Part shown: positions 11,201 through 23,986 of the stretch, one piece after another
Position numbering within the stretch: the stretch's first letter is position 1
How the letters are laid out: each line of letters starts with the position of its first letter
NCBI GenBank assembly: GCA_958510875.1
Contig: OY294071.1
Span: forward strand, 36,238,581 to 36,302,580
DNA: 64,000 nucleotides
Direction of reading: 5' to 3'
From: Endomychus coccineus
Taxonomy: Eukaryota; Arthropoda; Insecta; Coleoptera; Endomychidae
Position numbers and translations under genes: made by a program
The notes under the pieces: model-generated
The model's database searches: none
The model's input: the letters and a program-made list of their open reading frames with translations, nothing else
Told to the model about the DNA's origin: nothing

Positions 11201-14200
11201 GTCGTTTAATCTCTTGATGGTTAAAATTCCACTAACCATTTATCCTAAGATTATCATCAAAATTTTATATTGGGTTAGCTCTTTTGTAGTAAGTTAGTAC
11301 ATTGTAATATTTGTTTGAAAAAGCTACAGTGTTAGCTAAAGCATAGTTACATTTATTTATTAAAGTAGAGAATATCGAACTTTTAATAGTTATTTTATTT
11401 GAGTGAGATTAGGCTTGGTATTTCCTTTTGTATTTGCAGGTAAATTATTAATCGCAATTATCTTGATAGTGAATTGTATTGGTATACTTGGAATACGATT
11501 TTTAACATCAAATGACACGATTTTACTATTTGAATTTACTTCTATAGATAGATAGATAGATAAAGTTTATTGTGTTAATACTACAAATTTAGTTTACACT
11601 CGTCAAATACAACAGTTTAAAATTAATGTAAATACATGGATTACAAGACACAAAATGGCAAGTGTTAAAATTCAGCGAAGATGTAAATATAAAATAAATC
11701 ACAGTTTTGATGGAAAGTAGCGTTTGATATTGGTTACATTTCAATAGTTTTCAAATCTAAGAGCTCATATATAGAATAAAATGCATTTGTTGTGAGAAAT
11801 TTTTTGATGGTGATCTTAAATTTACTTAGCTCTAGATTTCGAACATGGTTAGGACATTTGTTAAACATTTTAAATGAAATTAGGGCCCGTTTGTGATCTA
11901 CTCAACCTAAAGCGGTTTGGACCAATGTCTAATTTATTGCGCGTGTTATGATCATGAAAGTTACAATTTAAAGATACTTGGTCGGATTGATGAAGCTTAT
12001 ATGCATGTAAAAGGCATTCCAGTATAAGTAGACTTGGAAAAGTAAAAATTTTTAGATTTTTGAAAGTGCTTTTGCGACATTCTCTGTAGCCTTTATTCCC
12101 CAGGATTCTAATGGCTTGCCTTTGTAACCTAAAAATCCTCCCCGCTTCAGAGCTATGTCCCCACAATATTATACCGTATCTAACATGGGATTCAAAAGTT
12201 GCAAAGTAAGTGGTACGCAGTACGTTGGTGGATAGTGAATTAGAAAGATTCCTTAAGACAAATAGGTTTTTTTTTAATATACCTGCAAGATGATCTATAT
12301 GAACTGACCATTTTAGGCTTACGTCAACAAAGATGCCCAAAAATTTCGCGTGTGCACCTTTGTCAATCTGTACTGTGGTGTGTTTCAGAGTAAACATTAG
12401 TTTTATAGTCTTTTCTTGATTAATGGCTAGTTGATTTGCCGAGAACCACTCACAGGCCCTCGACTCCACCCTCTCACCCAGAGCCGTCACATTATCTTCG
12501 TTACCATAGGAAACTGACATGGTATTGTCGTCCGCAAAAAGTTCAACGACTGCATCTAGCAAGTAGTCGGGGAGATGGTTGATGAATACGAGAAACAACA
12601 AGGGCCCAATTATAATGCCCTGTGGCACCCCCACATCCACCAACGACCCCTCTGAGTACCCGCCGTTTACAAATACTTTGAAATATCGATTTGACAGATA
12701 GGATTTAATCAGATCTAAGCTTTTTCCAACAAAACCATATTTTTCCAGTTTGCTCAGTAGAATCGGGTGAGAGACACAGTCAAAGGCCTTTGAGATATCT
12801 AAGAAAATATATAATGAGTGTAACCCTAGTTCAAAGCAATCAAGAGTTGATTAAATGAAATGTAAAATGGCATCAATGGTGTTTTTGTTTTTTCTAAAGC
12901 CAAATTGGAACGGAGAAAGAAGAGATCTTGTTTCAAGATATTCTATCATTTGCTGACATATAATTTTTTCAATAACTGGAAAAAGTGGGAAGGAGTGATA
13001 TAGGGCGATAATTTTCGGCCCTGTTTGTGTCACCCTTTTTGTACAATGGAACTACTTTTGAAAGTTTTAAGCAGTCTGGAAACACACCCCGATTCAGACA
13101 CATGTTTACCAGTTTTGTCAGCGGTAAAACCAAATTACTCACATTTCGTTTTAGATGACATGGAGAAAGTCCAAAAATATCAGATGCTTTGCTGATTTTT
13201 AATGATAAGATTGTATCGCAAATTTTGATTGGAGATACTTAAGAAAAAGAAAAATTTAAGTGGTTTGGTAGAACTTTGAGAAAACAATCTTCAAAACATT
13301 TTGCTTAGGGTGATATTTTATTAATAATTTTCTTTGGTACCTCACTAAAGTATTTCTGAAAAGTATTAGCAGAGATATCATGATTTTCGAATTTTTTTGC
13401 ATCGTTCCTTTTTTATTTACGAGAGACCACATAGTTTTTTGTTTGTTATTTCTGATATTATCTTCTAGCATTAACTTTAATTTGAATTGTTAATCGATGA
13501 AGATTGTGGAGATGCATGTACATTAGGCTGTGCCAAAAAAAATCGATATTTTTTGATTTCGCTCTTCTTCGAGTATATCATTCCCCGTTCAAATTCATTG
13601 TTAATATTTAGAGGTGCATCAAGGCCAAAACTTGTTTTTTAAAGTTTTTCCTCAATTTTTGAGAAGTTTCTTAACACTGTTCTACATTAACGGAATGTTT
13701 GACACTTGGGAGACATATTTACATTCAAAGACAAAGAATTTAATGCATTTCAGTTGCCACATCCACTTTCCGACAGATTATTGGCGAAAAGAACAATTTT
13801 TTTAAGGCCTAAAAGCTGTAATTTCAGCTTCAATAACTTCATATATTCAGGTTCTTGATGCGTCATATGCTCTTTTAACCTAGTCTAGTATCACGTAGCA
13901 TTAATTGAATTGATAATTTCAGAGATAATCGCCCATCAGTTATGATAATCTACACTCGAGTGGAAAAACGCACTACTTGAAAATGCACCAAAAATGGGGA
14001 AAATTCAAAGTGCCTTAACCCGGTTGCATTTAGTCAAAAATGGTTGAATCTTTGAGTTCTGAAATGGTTAGAACCTTCCCTTTAATGTGATGCTAGTTAA
14101 TGTGATACCAAATACATTCCACCGCCTCCCACCCCACTAAGAAAAATATATTCCTGTGTCAAAAAAGTCCCACTTTGACAGCTCGTAGGCCTAGCCGAAA

Positions 14201-17200
14201 AAATCATGGACTCAATTAGACAACAGGTCAATAGATTTCAATCATTTTTATTTCAGTTTCCCAAAAATTCGGGTTTCTACGATGATTTGGCGTAAAGTTA
14301 TGAATTTTTCAAAAAAAAAAGTACCTTTTTGCGTTTTTTTTGGCAACAACTTTGCCAATTTTGTACCTCAATCAATGAATCTTTATAAAATTAATCGACG
14401 AGTTATAAAGTTAATAGAATAAGTACAGAGTTTATTCTAGTATTCACAATCAAATATTTTTAACAATCATTTAATAATTTATAATCATACATTTAATAAT
14501 TTGTATTCATATCGTACATCACATTAACGCTTGGAATTCGCCGCCTGTGCTCCTCGACAACTTTCAATAGGTACTGCTTTTGCTCTTCGTTCTTCGTCTA
14601 TTCGGAATTATATTTTGTAATTAACGCTATATCTCTCCGCGGTGTCATTCGTAACGCACAAAAATGAAAATTTTTCTTTCGTTTCTATATAAGACTCGTT
14701 GCTTTTCCACGCAGATGGATCTTCAGTTAAAAAGTCGCAGTTCACGTCAAATATTTTCAACAAGTTACGTGTATGTTGAGAGAATAGTTCATCGATACAA
14801 CGCGTTCTCCACATCTCTGGCAACGAGCTGTCAAAGTGGTCCTTTTTTTGACACCAGGAACATATTTTTCTTAGCGGGATGGGAGGAGGTGGAATGGATT
14901 TGGTATCACATTAAAGGGTAGACTCTAACCTTCTTAGAACTCAAAGATTCATCTATTTTCGACTAAACGCAACCTAGTTATGGCACTCTGAATTTTTGTC
15001 ATTTTTGGTGCATTTTCAAGTGGTGTATTTTTTCACTCGAGTGTAGATTATCATTACTGATGGGCGATTTTCTCTGAAATTATCAATTCAATTAATGCTA
15101 CGTGATACTAGACTACGTTAAAAGAGCATATGACGTATCACGAACCTAAAAATATGAAGTTGAATTACAGTTTTTAGGCCTTAAAAAAATGGTTCTATTC
15201 GCCAATATATCTGTGGGAAAGCGGATGTGGTGACTGAAATGCATTAAATACTTTGTGTTTGAATGTAATAATGTCTCCCAAGTGTCAAACATCCCGTTAT
15301 TGTAGAATAGTGTTATGAAACCTCTCAAAAATTGAGGAAAAACTTCAAAAAACACGTTTTGGGCTTGATGCACCTCTAAATATTAACTGATTTGTTTAAA
15401 ATTTGGGGGACCTGAATGAATTTGAACGGGGAAAGATATACTCGAAGAAGAGCGAAATAAAAAAATATCGATTTTTTTGGCACAGCCTAATATACATTAT
15501 AATAATGTTGCTCCCATTTTAAGTTTGTTTGTCAGAATTCGAGACTCTGTGGGAACACAGCTTCCTATTCAAATAGGAGACACTTTCAAGAAGCTACAGT
15601 GCTATTGAAACTATAGTTACACTTATTCATTAAATTAGCGAAAATCAAACTTTCAATAGTTATTTTATTTAAGGGAAGCTAATATTAGTTCTGTACTATG
15701 AATGAATTCAATATATTTCACGTTGCAAAAGTTTTTTTAATGTTTTATGTTCTTTTTTCTGTACACATGAAACGGAACATTCTGAATTGCACTCTATTTT
15801 AAATTATCCACATTTTAGTTCGCTGTCGTTTTCTTTTGTTATTCGCAAGTGCTTCTCCTCTGCTTTGTTTACCTGCGATTTTATTGACTGTTGTGAAGCT
15901 GCAGCAACTTTGTCTTTAACGGTAGTGATAGAAAGATATGACCCTCCATTTTCACAGTCCTCTTTTATTGTTTACACAGCGTAGGACGTAGATGTAGAAT
16001 TACAGTTCTGGGAAGAACGGTTTCTGTACTTATGAATTTTAATTGTATGAAAAATTTTGCACAACAAATATAGTGATCTGTCAACTCAATTGAATGAAAT
16101 CGACTGTTTTATCAGGCAATCGCAGAAAGTATTTGTGTTTTTATTGCAAAATGTTGGAATTAAATATTTCTGGTTTGACGAAGATAGGTCTGCACTTATT
16201 TAGGGAAATTGTTCAAATGAATTGGTTGCGCTAAATTACTAACTATGACGGCATTTCTCTTTGTAATATACAATTTGCTTGGAGAAATCCTAAATTTTGC
16301 CAATAACATGATTACCTTCTATTAATCTTCATCCTGAGAAACCCTGAAAGAACAAGTAGAAATGGATATTGTTAAGATACTATGGTTTAGTCATATGAAT
16401 GTAACAATAAATTATGAAAAAACTACATTTTTATATTTGTTTTTAATAAAAATAGCTTGCCACAATATAAAGAGTTAATTATAAAATATCACAAATCTGT
16501 AATCAAAGTAAAAAGGTCAGAATGCATTAAATACTGTGTATCAATAGATTGTCATGTAAAATGGAACTATCATATCGACAATTGTATACATACTTAAAGA
16601 AGTATCTTGTACAAATTTAAATATTTAAGAAAAATATTAGAGAGTAATAACTTTGCTTTAGTAGAATCTCGTGGTCATACAGAGCATTGAGTTGCGGTGG
16701 TTTGGCTGTCAATTTTACAAAAACTGTTTTTGAAAATAATGTAATGTAAAGACAAAAGGTTCCCATCAAAACTACTTCCTTTCTGAAACCAAGATATTAG
16801 ACAAATATACTTTTTAAATGTGGTTTGTTACTTACCAACACAAAATAAAAACCTACCATTAGTAGAACATCAACATTCAACTAGAGGTGCTACTTAATTG
16901 CTATCAAAAACCACTGTTGCTGGAAAAACAATAGGTCAAAGATGGGATACTTAGTTGTCATCAAGGTTATATAACTCGCTTCCAGATAATATTAAAAATA
17001 AGTCGCTCTCAATCAAAACTTTCAAAAAAGTTAATAATATTTGCTTTGTAATGAGCAGAAAAGGGTGCACGAATTAATTGATCCACACATATTATAATTA
17101 ATAAATATGGATTAAAGTCTAAATTGTGGAAGTATTCTTAGTATTTGTACATAAAATTTAATTTTAGTATCATTCAGAATGTTAAAACATAATCTGAACT

Positions 17201-18004
17201 CACCATCTTAAACTGTCATTTAACCTATAACAGGAATCTACCCTTGTAACAAAAATATTATCTTAACGAAATAATAAATAAAACTACTTTGTTTTACTAT
17301 CACTGATATTTAATATAGTCGTTACTATAGTTTCAACACTAAACGTGTCATCTTCAGACGAAAAATATTATCCATTCACAACTTGACTTTTGTGAATACA
17401 CCTGTTTATTTCATCAAATCTTTATATAATGGGTGCAGAGAATGTTTATTTTTTATAATCTCTAAATTATATTGAATTTTATCTAAAATTATTATTTCTT
17501 TCTCGTCGTAGACGCGCTTACATACCACTTATATTTCTAGGATGTTGCTTAATTCTGAAATTTTCACAATTTGTTTCTATGCTTATTGAACTGCCGGTCT
17601 TATTTCGCTAAAACATTGTTGTGAGAAAACTTCCAGATTCGTTGAGCCGCCAGGTGACAATTTGTTTATTTCAGCCATGTATCTATGTATTTTCTTTATT
17701 AGGCGATGAACGCCAAATTCCAATCTGTATGGTAAGAACCGCATAGTTTGAAGTTTTCGATAGAAATTAGGAATTGATTTGTCGAATTTCCTTTCAGTTT
17801 ATGGCAAGAATGGTTGCAGGAATGTCGGCTGGAAATAATGCGGCCCTGCCGCCAGAACAGCGTTACCAACCGCAATTAGAACAACTAGCCGCGATGGGAT
17901 TTCTAAATAGAGAAGCCAATTTACAAGCATTAACTGCTACTTTTGGGGATATTAACGCTGCTGTAGAGAGGCTGTTAGCCTTAGGGCAGCTTTCTATGAG
18001 CTAA
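8219..18004 (+). CDS. Ubqn: Ubiquilin, proteasome shuttle factor
   Basis: Six exons in continuous phase: 8219-8371, 8428-8611, 9144-9659, 10030-10376, about 10591-10800 and 17798-18004. They sum to about 1617 nt (538 residues), close to the Drosophila length. Exons 1-2 encode the ubiquitin-like domain ([40 protein letters not shown]). Exons 3-5 hold the STI1-type Met/Asn-rich repeats ([34 protein letters not shown]) and a Thr/Ala-rich linker. Exon 6 holds the UBA domain ([27 protein letters not shown]). Ubiquilins bind ubiquitylated clients through UBA and the proteasome through UBL, and chaperone membrane proteins through STI1. Intron 1 is only 56 nt, while intron 5 is 7 kb and full of transposons. 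A 29-nt sequence with splice-like borders at about 17702-17730 would break the frame and was not used. Position 10591 could be off by one base. Confidence 0.95.
11318..11425 (+). repeat. Dispersed repeat, partner at 15590-15680
   Basis: AAGCTACAGTG and TAGTTATTTTATTT frame a diverged 95-bp block that recurs at 15590-15680, also in ubiquilin intron 5 and in the same orientation. The two lie on either side of the LINE and the long-TIR transposon. This could be an older element pair or a local duplication. Confidence 0.5.
11545..13480 (-). mobile_element. 5'-truncated non-LTR retrotransposon (CR1/Jockey-like)
   Basis: Minus-strand reverse transcriptase in broken frames. Upstream parts are at 13471-13256 and 13033-12851 ([20 protein letters not shown]). 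The catalytic part is at 12643-11870 (GVPQG, then [57 protein letters not shown]). The 3' end is a (TATC)n microsatellite tail just after AATAAAC, seen as (GATA)n at 11545-11562. No endonuclease domain was found, as expected from 5' truncation. It is oriented opposite to the host gene. The tail type matches the LINE at 52.6-54.6 kb. Stops and gaps show that it is dead. Confidence 0.88.
13522..15491. mobile_element. DNA transposon with about 650-bp terminal inverted repeats
   Basis: The ends read TTAGGCTGTGCCAAAAAAAA at 13523 and the reverse complement at 15490. The inverted match continues with about 90% similarity by eye to about 14195 on the left and 14825 on the right. Shared blocks include CGCTCTTCTTCGAGTATATC, CACTTGGGAGACAT, TCTACACTCGAGTG and GGTATCACATTAA. 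The roughly 620-bp centre holds a C-terminal coding remnant. The target duplication cannot be fixed (AT or TA possible). The superfamily is unassigned. Confidence 0.85.
14493..14823 (-). pseudogene. C-terminal fragment of a transposon-encoded protein
   Basis: It starts at an acceptor-like TTGCCAG just inside the right inverted repeat. The minus-strand frame reads [36 protein letters not shown] and [14 protein letters not shown]. After a stop it continues one frame over as [20 protein letters not shown], ending at TAA 14493-14495. The ND.AER segment followed by [11 protein letters not shown] looks like the tail of a widespread insect transposon-associated protein, recalled from memory and not searchable here. 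Upstream exons and any catalytic core are missing, so this copy is non-autonomous. Confidence 0.55.
16500..17120 (+). mobile_element. Relic of a non-LTR retrotransposon 3' region
   Basis: Scattered in-frame pieces of a reverse transcriptase C-terminus are readable on the plus strand despite many stops: [13 protein letters not shown] (LGI.ID..L.W..HI type) near 16540, and [20 protein letters not shown] near 16970-17030. Both are typical of the last part of LINE ORF2. It is heavily decayed. Confidence 0.6.
17319..17361 (-). ncRNA. Type I hammerhead ribozyme, intronic
   Basis: On the minus strand: stem I TCGT (17361-17358) with ACGA (17322-17319), and core CTGAAGA (17357-17351), which fits CUGANGA. 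One extra U precedes stem II (GACAC/GTGTT with a 5-nt loop). GAA follows at 17334-17332, stem III is ACT/AGT with a 2-nt loop, and A17323 precedes the predicted cleavage point. Stem I may extend through ATAT/ATAT past an internal loop. The architecture equals the ribozymes at 5421 and 62561. It lies in ubiquilin intron 5, antisense to the gene. No Penelope coding sequence is adjacent, so it is probably a solo terminal fragment. Confidence 0.75.
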
Positions 18005-18700
18005 CCTCCTCTAGGGATGGATTACATGTTATCTTTCTAGATATAAGTTATTTAATTCACTTTGGGTTCGATGGAAATTTTGAAAATTAAAGAGATTAAA
18101 GTTTCATCATTCTATCAATGTTATTTTGAAGTCCGAAACTGTTTGATAATATTATAAGCCTTTTGTTTGTGGGCTCGATGAAACTTGGGACTTGAGTTTT
18201 AACTTTTCGACTGAAATCTGTTGGGTAAAACTGTTCTTATATTTTATCAAGCAATTTCTGATTAATAATAAAAAAAAAGAACAATTCAAACGATTTGTTC
18301 ATAAGAAAACAACAATTATTTGTTAGTGCATACTGGGTATAAAATGGGTAAAATCTACATGATGAAGAGATCCAAAGTTGCTTAAAATGGAAAAATTGGC
18401 GAATCTTTGAATCGAAAACAAAACCTGAAAAATTTTGCTAGTACTTTCAAAAGCTGTAATACATATGTTGATTTAATCGGAAAAGAATCTTATTATTTCT
18501 TTTTTAAAGTTCATTTAGATTTCACTAATACAGTAAATAATTTAAGTTCTTGTGGAATATTTTTGAACCCTTTGAGGTTAGAAAAAATTTATTTGGGTAT
18601 TGCGAGTCGATTTAGTATTGGGCAAGTTTTCTGAGAGGTCAATTTTTGCTACCCCGGTATTATATAATATATGCATTTTAATTTTCTTCACTATAATAAA
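18005..18700 (+). other. Ubiquilin 3' untranslated region
   Basis: Sequence after the ubiquilin stop. AATAAA occurs at 18267-18272, directly before an A-rich run, and is the first plausible polyadenylation signal. No coding signal follows. Confidence 0.5.
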
Positions 18701-19028
18701 TATACTTTCCTTTACTTTGATATTTTTATTCATTTTTATGACAATTATGTAATAATATTTTTTTTTGTAAATGTGTATAAAATTATTTAGGAAGTGTGAA
18801 AATAATATGTCAGATATTTTAAAACACCTCAGGTTTAGGGAAGAAATTTATCTGATTAAAATTTTCTACCAAGCTATTTCACTTGCTCCGATAAGTCTTG
18901 CTTCTTACTCTAATGTCTAGGAAACCGTTGCTGAAGGGATTCCAGGGAAATTTAATCATTCAATCTTCCGATCAGTATATTGTAAATTACGAATTTCAGA
19001 TGTTTGTTATTGTAATACCACTATTAAT

Positions 19029-19548
19029 CCAGTCAACGAAGTGCTAATATGACCAAAATTGATTATTTGAGTTCTACAAAATGAATTTCAATGAAATCTT
19101 GTGCAAAGGGTTAGTAATGACGTCAAAGAAAAGAAAAAAAATTAAATTCAGTAATGATCGTAAGTGGTAGAAAACACCTCTTTTATTACGGGTTTTGGAA
19201 AAACTCGGACAAAACGAAATTTGTGTTTTCAGATTTAATCTTTACCTTTTACATTTTCCCTCCCCAACTTTTAGGAATTTTCGACTTGACCATATCTTGG
19301 AAAATATTAATTAAAAAAAAAAAAGTTTAATACATCTTACCATTGGCCAAAAAAAGGTAAATATATTATTTTTCATTTTTACCCAAATTATACAAGTTAC
19401 GGAAACCCGTGATAAAAGGGGCGTTTTCTACCACTTTCGATCATTTCCGCATTGTTTTATATTGACGTCATTACTAACCCATTGCACAAGGTTTCATTGA
19501 AATTCATTTTGTAGAACTCAAATAAGAACTCAATCCCCATTGACTGGA
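19029..19548. mobile_element. Foldback/MITE, about 520 bp
   Basis: The two halves are inverted copies. On the left: CCAGTCAA, then TTATTTGAGTTCTACAAAAT, GGGTTAGTAATGACGTCA and GTGGTAGAAAACACCTCTTT, followed by ACGGGTTT. On the right (19395-19548) these recur in reverse complement. No coding capacity. Target duplication not resolved. Confidence 0.8.
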
Positions 19549-22370
19549 CTATGTACAGTTATGCTCTGAAGTTGAAAGAGCAAACAGTTGCATAAGTTCT
19601 AAGTTGTTTCAACTGTTCTAGAACATATTGGCTAACTAGATGCCTAAAAACTAATTTGAAATATTAAGTTAAGTGTTTTCGTGTGATTTTGAACTCCAAA
19701 CGCTATTAAAACTATAGAATTGCAGGGAACTTCATAAACCACAGCGATTTTAATTTCTTTCGTCTGACTGTGCGGTTCATTAAAGGTATGTAATTTAAAA
19801 CTTCAGATGGGGTCATTTCGCGCTCATTTAATTTCCAACCTATACTTTCAACCTTACTGGTTTAGTAATCCAATCAATTAGTGTAAATAGTGACCCTAGA
19901 TTTGGTTACAAACTCATATAGGAATGTTCTTAATTCTGTAATAGAATGGAGCTTCAAAATGATACATTGGCTATAGCTTCATCGAATTCATAAGTTCAAT
20001 ATTCCATGTAACATTTGTGCTTTTGAGTGAATTTTGTATTATTCAAAAATAAATACATCATGAAAGTAACTTGTTTTCCGTACTCTGCTGATTATTGATC
20101 GAAGACGAAATAAATTTCTTCTCTAAACAAGTATGTGATTTGTATAGTCTATAGAGGAAACTTCAAAAATTTTATATTATAATAAACATGGCAATAAGTA
20201 TGTATGTAAATATTTCCTCTGCTTTTATACTGGAGAACTCAACAATAATTTGTCTCTCACTTGAACACTTTGGGTCAAATGCATCAAGAATAACAATTAT
20301 TACTGAATATTAATCCGTAATCATTGTTTATAAAAATACAATTACTTTTCGATACATACATAGCTTCATCACATTTCAAAATATTTTCACTTAATGAGTT
20401 GTTTCTTTTGAAGTGCTTCATCATGTAATCAAAACAATTGAATTGCTGATTTTGCATTCTGGCTTTACATAAACAGAAAAAACTGCTTGCAGGAGAAAAC
20501 AGAATTTCCAGATCTGAATATTAAGCTGCTTTGCCTATATCTTCTGTTATTTCCATTGTAATGATGTGATTTCTGATATAACAACTAGATTTGTATTCTA
20601 GACGAATGTGCGTTATTGAAGTAATCTGGAGAAACGTCCTAAAAGTTTTTCATTGTGGAAGTAGTACTTGGTGCCGTTAGGTTTCCATCATCAAAACCTA
20701 ACGTCTTTTGATAACGAAAATGAATGTATTGCCAAGACAGTACTTGACTGAAACTCTAAGTGTATAAATATATATCATATTTTTATAACATTATCTGCTT
20801 TGATTCAGTGTTTTGCTGAATTTGTTTTTACTAGTTAATATCTATACTGAGTTTATATCTGTGGAATTTTTTATTGCACTAATAGTAAAATCACAGCACC
20901 CTCTTTCACTAGACTTTCAAAATTTTAAGCGTGTTCCGCTAGCTAGTCTGGTAATGCTAGCCATATGCACAGATTTTTAAAATCTACTGGAAAAGGGCGT
21001 TGTTATTAATATCTATTATTTATAGCTTCGATATAAAGACATTCTATGGATCTTATATTTGACCCCTAGTGCATTTTTAAATGTCTTTCTATTTGATATT
21101 CCTTTATGTTGCATAGTATCGGTAATAAGTTTGACCTGAATATAAGCTAGTGTTTTGAAAAATATGTGCTCTTTTTAGATTATTAGTACAGTTGTTTACA
21201 ATTTCACGATAAATTCGAATTGTGTGTTTTATTAAACAAGTTATTAAAGTATGTTATTGTGTAGAGATGTTTTATTGGACTAAACCTAATAAACTTCAAT
21301 ATTAGGTATTACACATTTTAATTCATCTCTGCTATATATCTCTTCAAATGATATGATTTATAGCATTCCATTGTAATTCTATTTATGATAATAAATAGTA
21401 AGCTAACGCTCTGTTTTTAGTAATACCATAAGCTTTTTGCCTTAGTGGAAATATAAAAAAATATTAGTTCAAGCAACAATTATCCGCGGGTAGCAAGAAC
21501 AGCTCATTGATCTCGGGGAATCCCCGCTTTTCAAAAACCTGGTGTGAATTGAATGATGCAAAAAATGCAATGTAGTGATCTTAACCAAAAGTGTATTGTT
21601 GAAAAAAAAAATTGGTAACACAAAGCTGTTCCTGCAGAGCTGGCTGAATATATAATATTTGGAAAGAAAATGCTGCCATGATCCTTTTACTTTCCGTCTT
21701 AACTACATAATTAATACTATTTTGTCATTAAAAAAAAAGTAATTGAAATGGAAAAAAGTCCCAACAAAAAGTAAGATGCACGTAGACTGGTCACGGTTAT
21801 TTCATCGTAAAGTTTTTTGAAAACCATGCTTATCACAAACGCTTCCAGTGATATGTAGCAATCGAATGCATCGTCTAGTTGTCACTAAATAAAGTAATGA
21901 TGGCAGGTACGTTAGTAAATTACGCCCGTCCTAACCCCGTCAAGTTTAGTATAAAACGAACAGGAACTCATAACTCCGCAACGCATCAAGATATCTACAT
22001 AAATAGAAACCAATCCCTTACTTTTCCAATCCTAAACCTGCAGAAGGGTGAAGGAGAAAATAACTTCTACAACAATATTAAATCATTTAGACTTGAGCCG
22101 AAAGTAGGGATTCTATCACATTATTCGTAGTGTGCCATCTGCTGGAGGGTAGTGTAAGTAATTTCATCAATATTGCATGTGACTAAATTACCGATTTTGA
22201 GCTCTATCTATGAGACAACCACACAATTAGTCTCAAGAATATCACTCATAAATAGAGAATCCTATTTGTGAGTTTAAAACTTCTTCGTGGACCTGCAGCG
22301 ATGTTATGTTGAAGAGTTCAAGCTTCCAGTAGAAAATTATTATTGCCTTAACCTCCACTTTTCATTCCAT
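19549..22370. other. Intergenic, no gene recognised
   Basis: AT-rich sequence between ubiquilin and the four-pass membrane-protein gene. It contains a 10-bp-arm hairpin at 20675-20702. A frame of 83 codons at 21879-22130 has no recognisable domain and is probably chance. Confidence 0.5.
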
Positions 22371-22379
22371 CCGCGCGTT

Positions 22380-22562
22380 TATGTTCGGTTAATTCTTACA
22401 GCCGTTACAAAAATGTGGATTCGTTTCTAACATTAGCAGGTAGTGGTTGAGTGGTGTGACTGGTGCGTGTAGTGCGTGCTACATGTTCTAATGTTTTCGT
22501 TTTGAGTCTGAGAAAAATATTGTCAGTTATGGTGAAACAACTATTCATTTTTAACGTACAAG
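22380..22562 (+). promoter_or_regulatory. Possible 5' untranslated exon of the four-pass gene
   Basis: A locally GC-richer stretch with several CpGs (CCGCGCG, GTGCGTGTAGTGCGTG) ends at a donor-like ACAAG/GTAATG near 22562. A matching acceptor TGTGTTGCAG occurs at about 23705, 280 bp before the start codon. A 5' exon joined across 1.1 kb is plausible but unsupported by transcripts. Confidence 0.3.
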
Positions 22563-23986
22563 GTAATGAAAGAAGGTATTTATGGTTTTTATCGTAGAAG
22601 AAGAGCCACGTATTAATTGCAAAATAGCCTTACAAAAAACTTGACTAAATATTTTTTACCAGGTTCTAAGTTAAATTTTATCTTCCGTGTAGTATTTGTA
22701 TTACTTAAGAAACGTCTGTACTTGCTGTAAACATTGCTACTATATTATGTCAAGTTGATGCATATTTTGTAACAAATACTTTATCTTCTTGTAAGTTCCA
22801 AATTTCATTCAGATCTCAGAGTTGGATTTTGATGAATACTTCGAATTATGTTTTTCCTTCCAGGAGTGAGAATTTTTCAAAGGCTAATTATAATATTCTC
22901 TTTATTACCTAACTAGTATTCGTTTATTCATTAAATATCAAATTCAACTATCCGACGGTTTTTGTTTCTTTTGAAACAGGTGTATCCATTGATATTCAAA
23001 GGAAGTTCATTAGAGCAGTTGCTCTTCCGTTTTCAGTTACACACTTATGTTCTTCCTGTATAAATATCAATCATTCTGCTATTTGTGCGAAATGATGATG
23101 GATTAAAATATATCATTACAAAATCAGTAGTTGGAAGTACAGAGTAATCAAATAAAGCAAGAAAAGATTTCGGAGAAATTTAAATGTGATTGATTTATCT
23201 CCCTAATAGAACGGTAAATAATTTTGTATATACCAATTTCCAGATGAAAGATTAATTTTTTAAGGCAGCTTAATATTACTAACTAACTGTAATTCCTTTT
23301 TTTATTTAGAAATAAACCACGTTGATGCATGTATTTGTTAAATGTTAATTTCTGCGGGTTTTTTTATATTGATACCTACCAAAAAGTACATAAACAACGT
23401 TCAAAGCAGTTTAGATTCAGTTTTAAACAATTGAAAGTTGTTCCACTATGCTATTAGAATATAATTTTGAAACTAAACATGCTTAAATGAGCATGATTAT
23501 TAGTAAAACTTGTGTTGGTATTCTAAAAAGTTTATTGAATTTCTGAACGTTTGAATGAAATATGAAAATTTGCTAGATTTGACATGTTTATGCAAGTAAA
23601 TTTAGTAACAACACCCAGAATGGTAAATTTTTCGGTATTATATTTGAATATAATGAAATGCATATAAATATCAACTTTTGAATGTTTTTCATATCTGTGT
23701 TGCAGGTCATTGCATTAACTGACAACAATTTTGATTACACTGTATCCTGAAAGAACCCACAAACAGGAAGTCCTAGAGGAAATATTACAACTCGATAAAT
23801 TATTGAAAGTAAATCATGTTCCTCCATACGGATGATGAGGAGGAATTGTGGAATAGATTCAGCAAATTGGGACATAGCAGCATAGGAAAAGATCGTACGA
23901 ATCAAATACAACGGTCATGATACTAAAAGAGAAGTTACCGAGTTCAAGAATTGCTCCTGTCTCACCAATGTTTTTGAACGCTAGAT

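Noticed and set aside
15787..15984. 65-codon frame in ubiquilin intron 5
   Set aside because: No recognisable motif. It is bounded by intron sequence without convincing splice sites.
17701..17731. 29-nt exon-like segment with acceptor and donor inside ubiquilin intron 5
   Set aside because: Including it breaks the ubiquilin frame before the UBA domain, while exon 5 to exon 6 joins cleanly without it.
20675..20702. Hairpin with GATGATGG on the minus strand, like a ribozyme core
   Set aside because: It is a simple 10-bp hairpin. The residues needed for a hammerhead (C3, GAAA, stem III) are absent.
21879..22130. 83-codon frame on the plus strand
   Set aside because: No domain, no splice context and no homology cue. 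Its length is within chance for AT-rich sequence.
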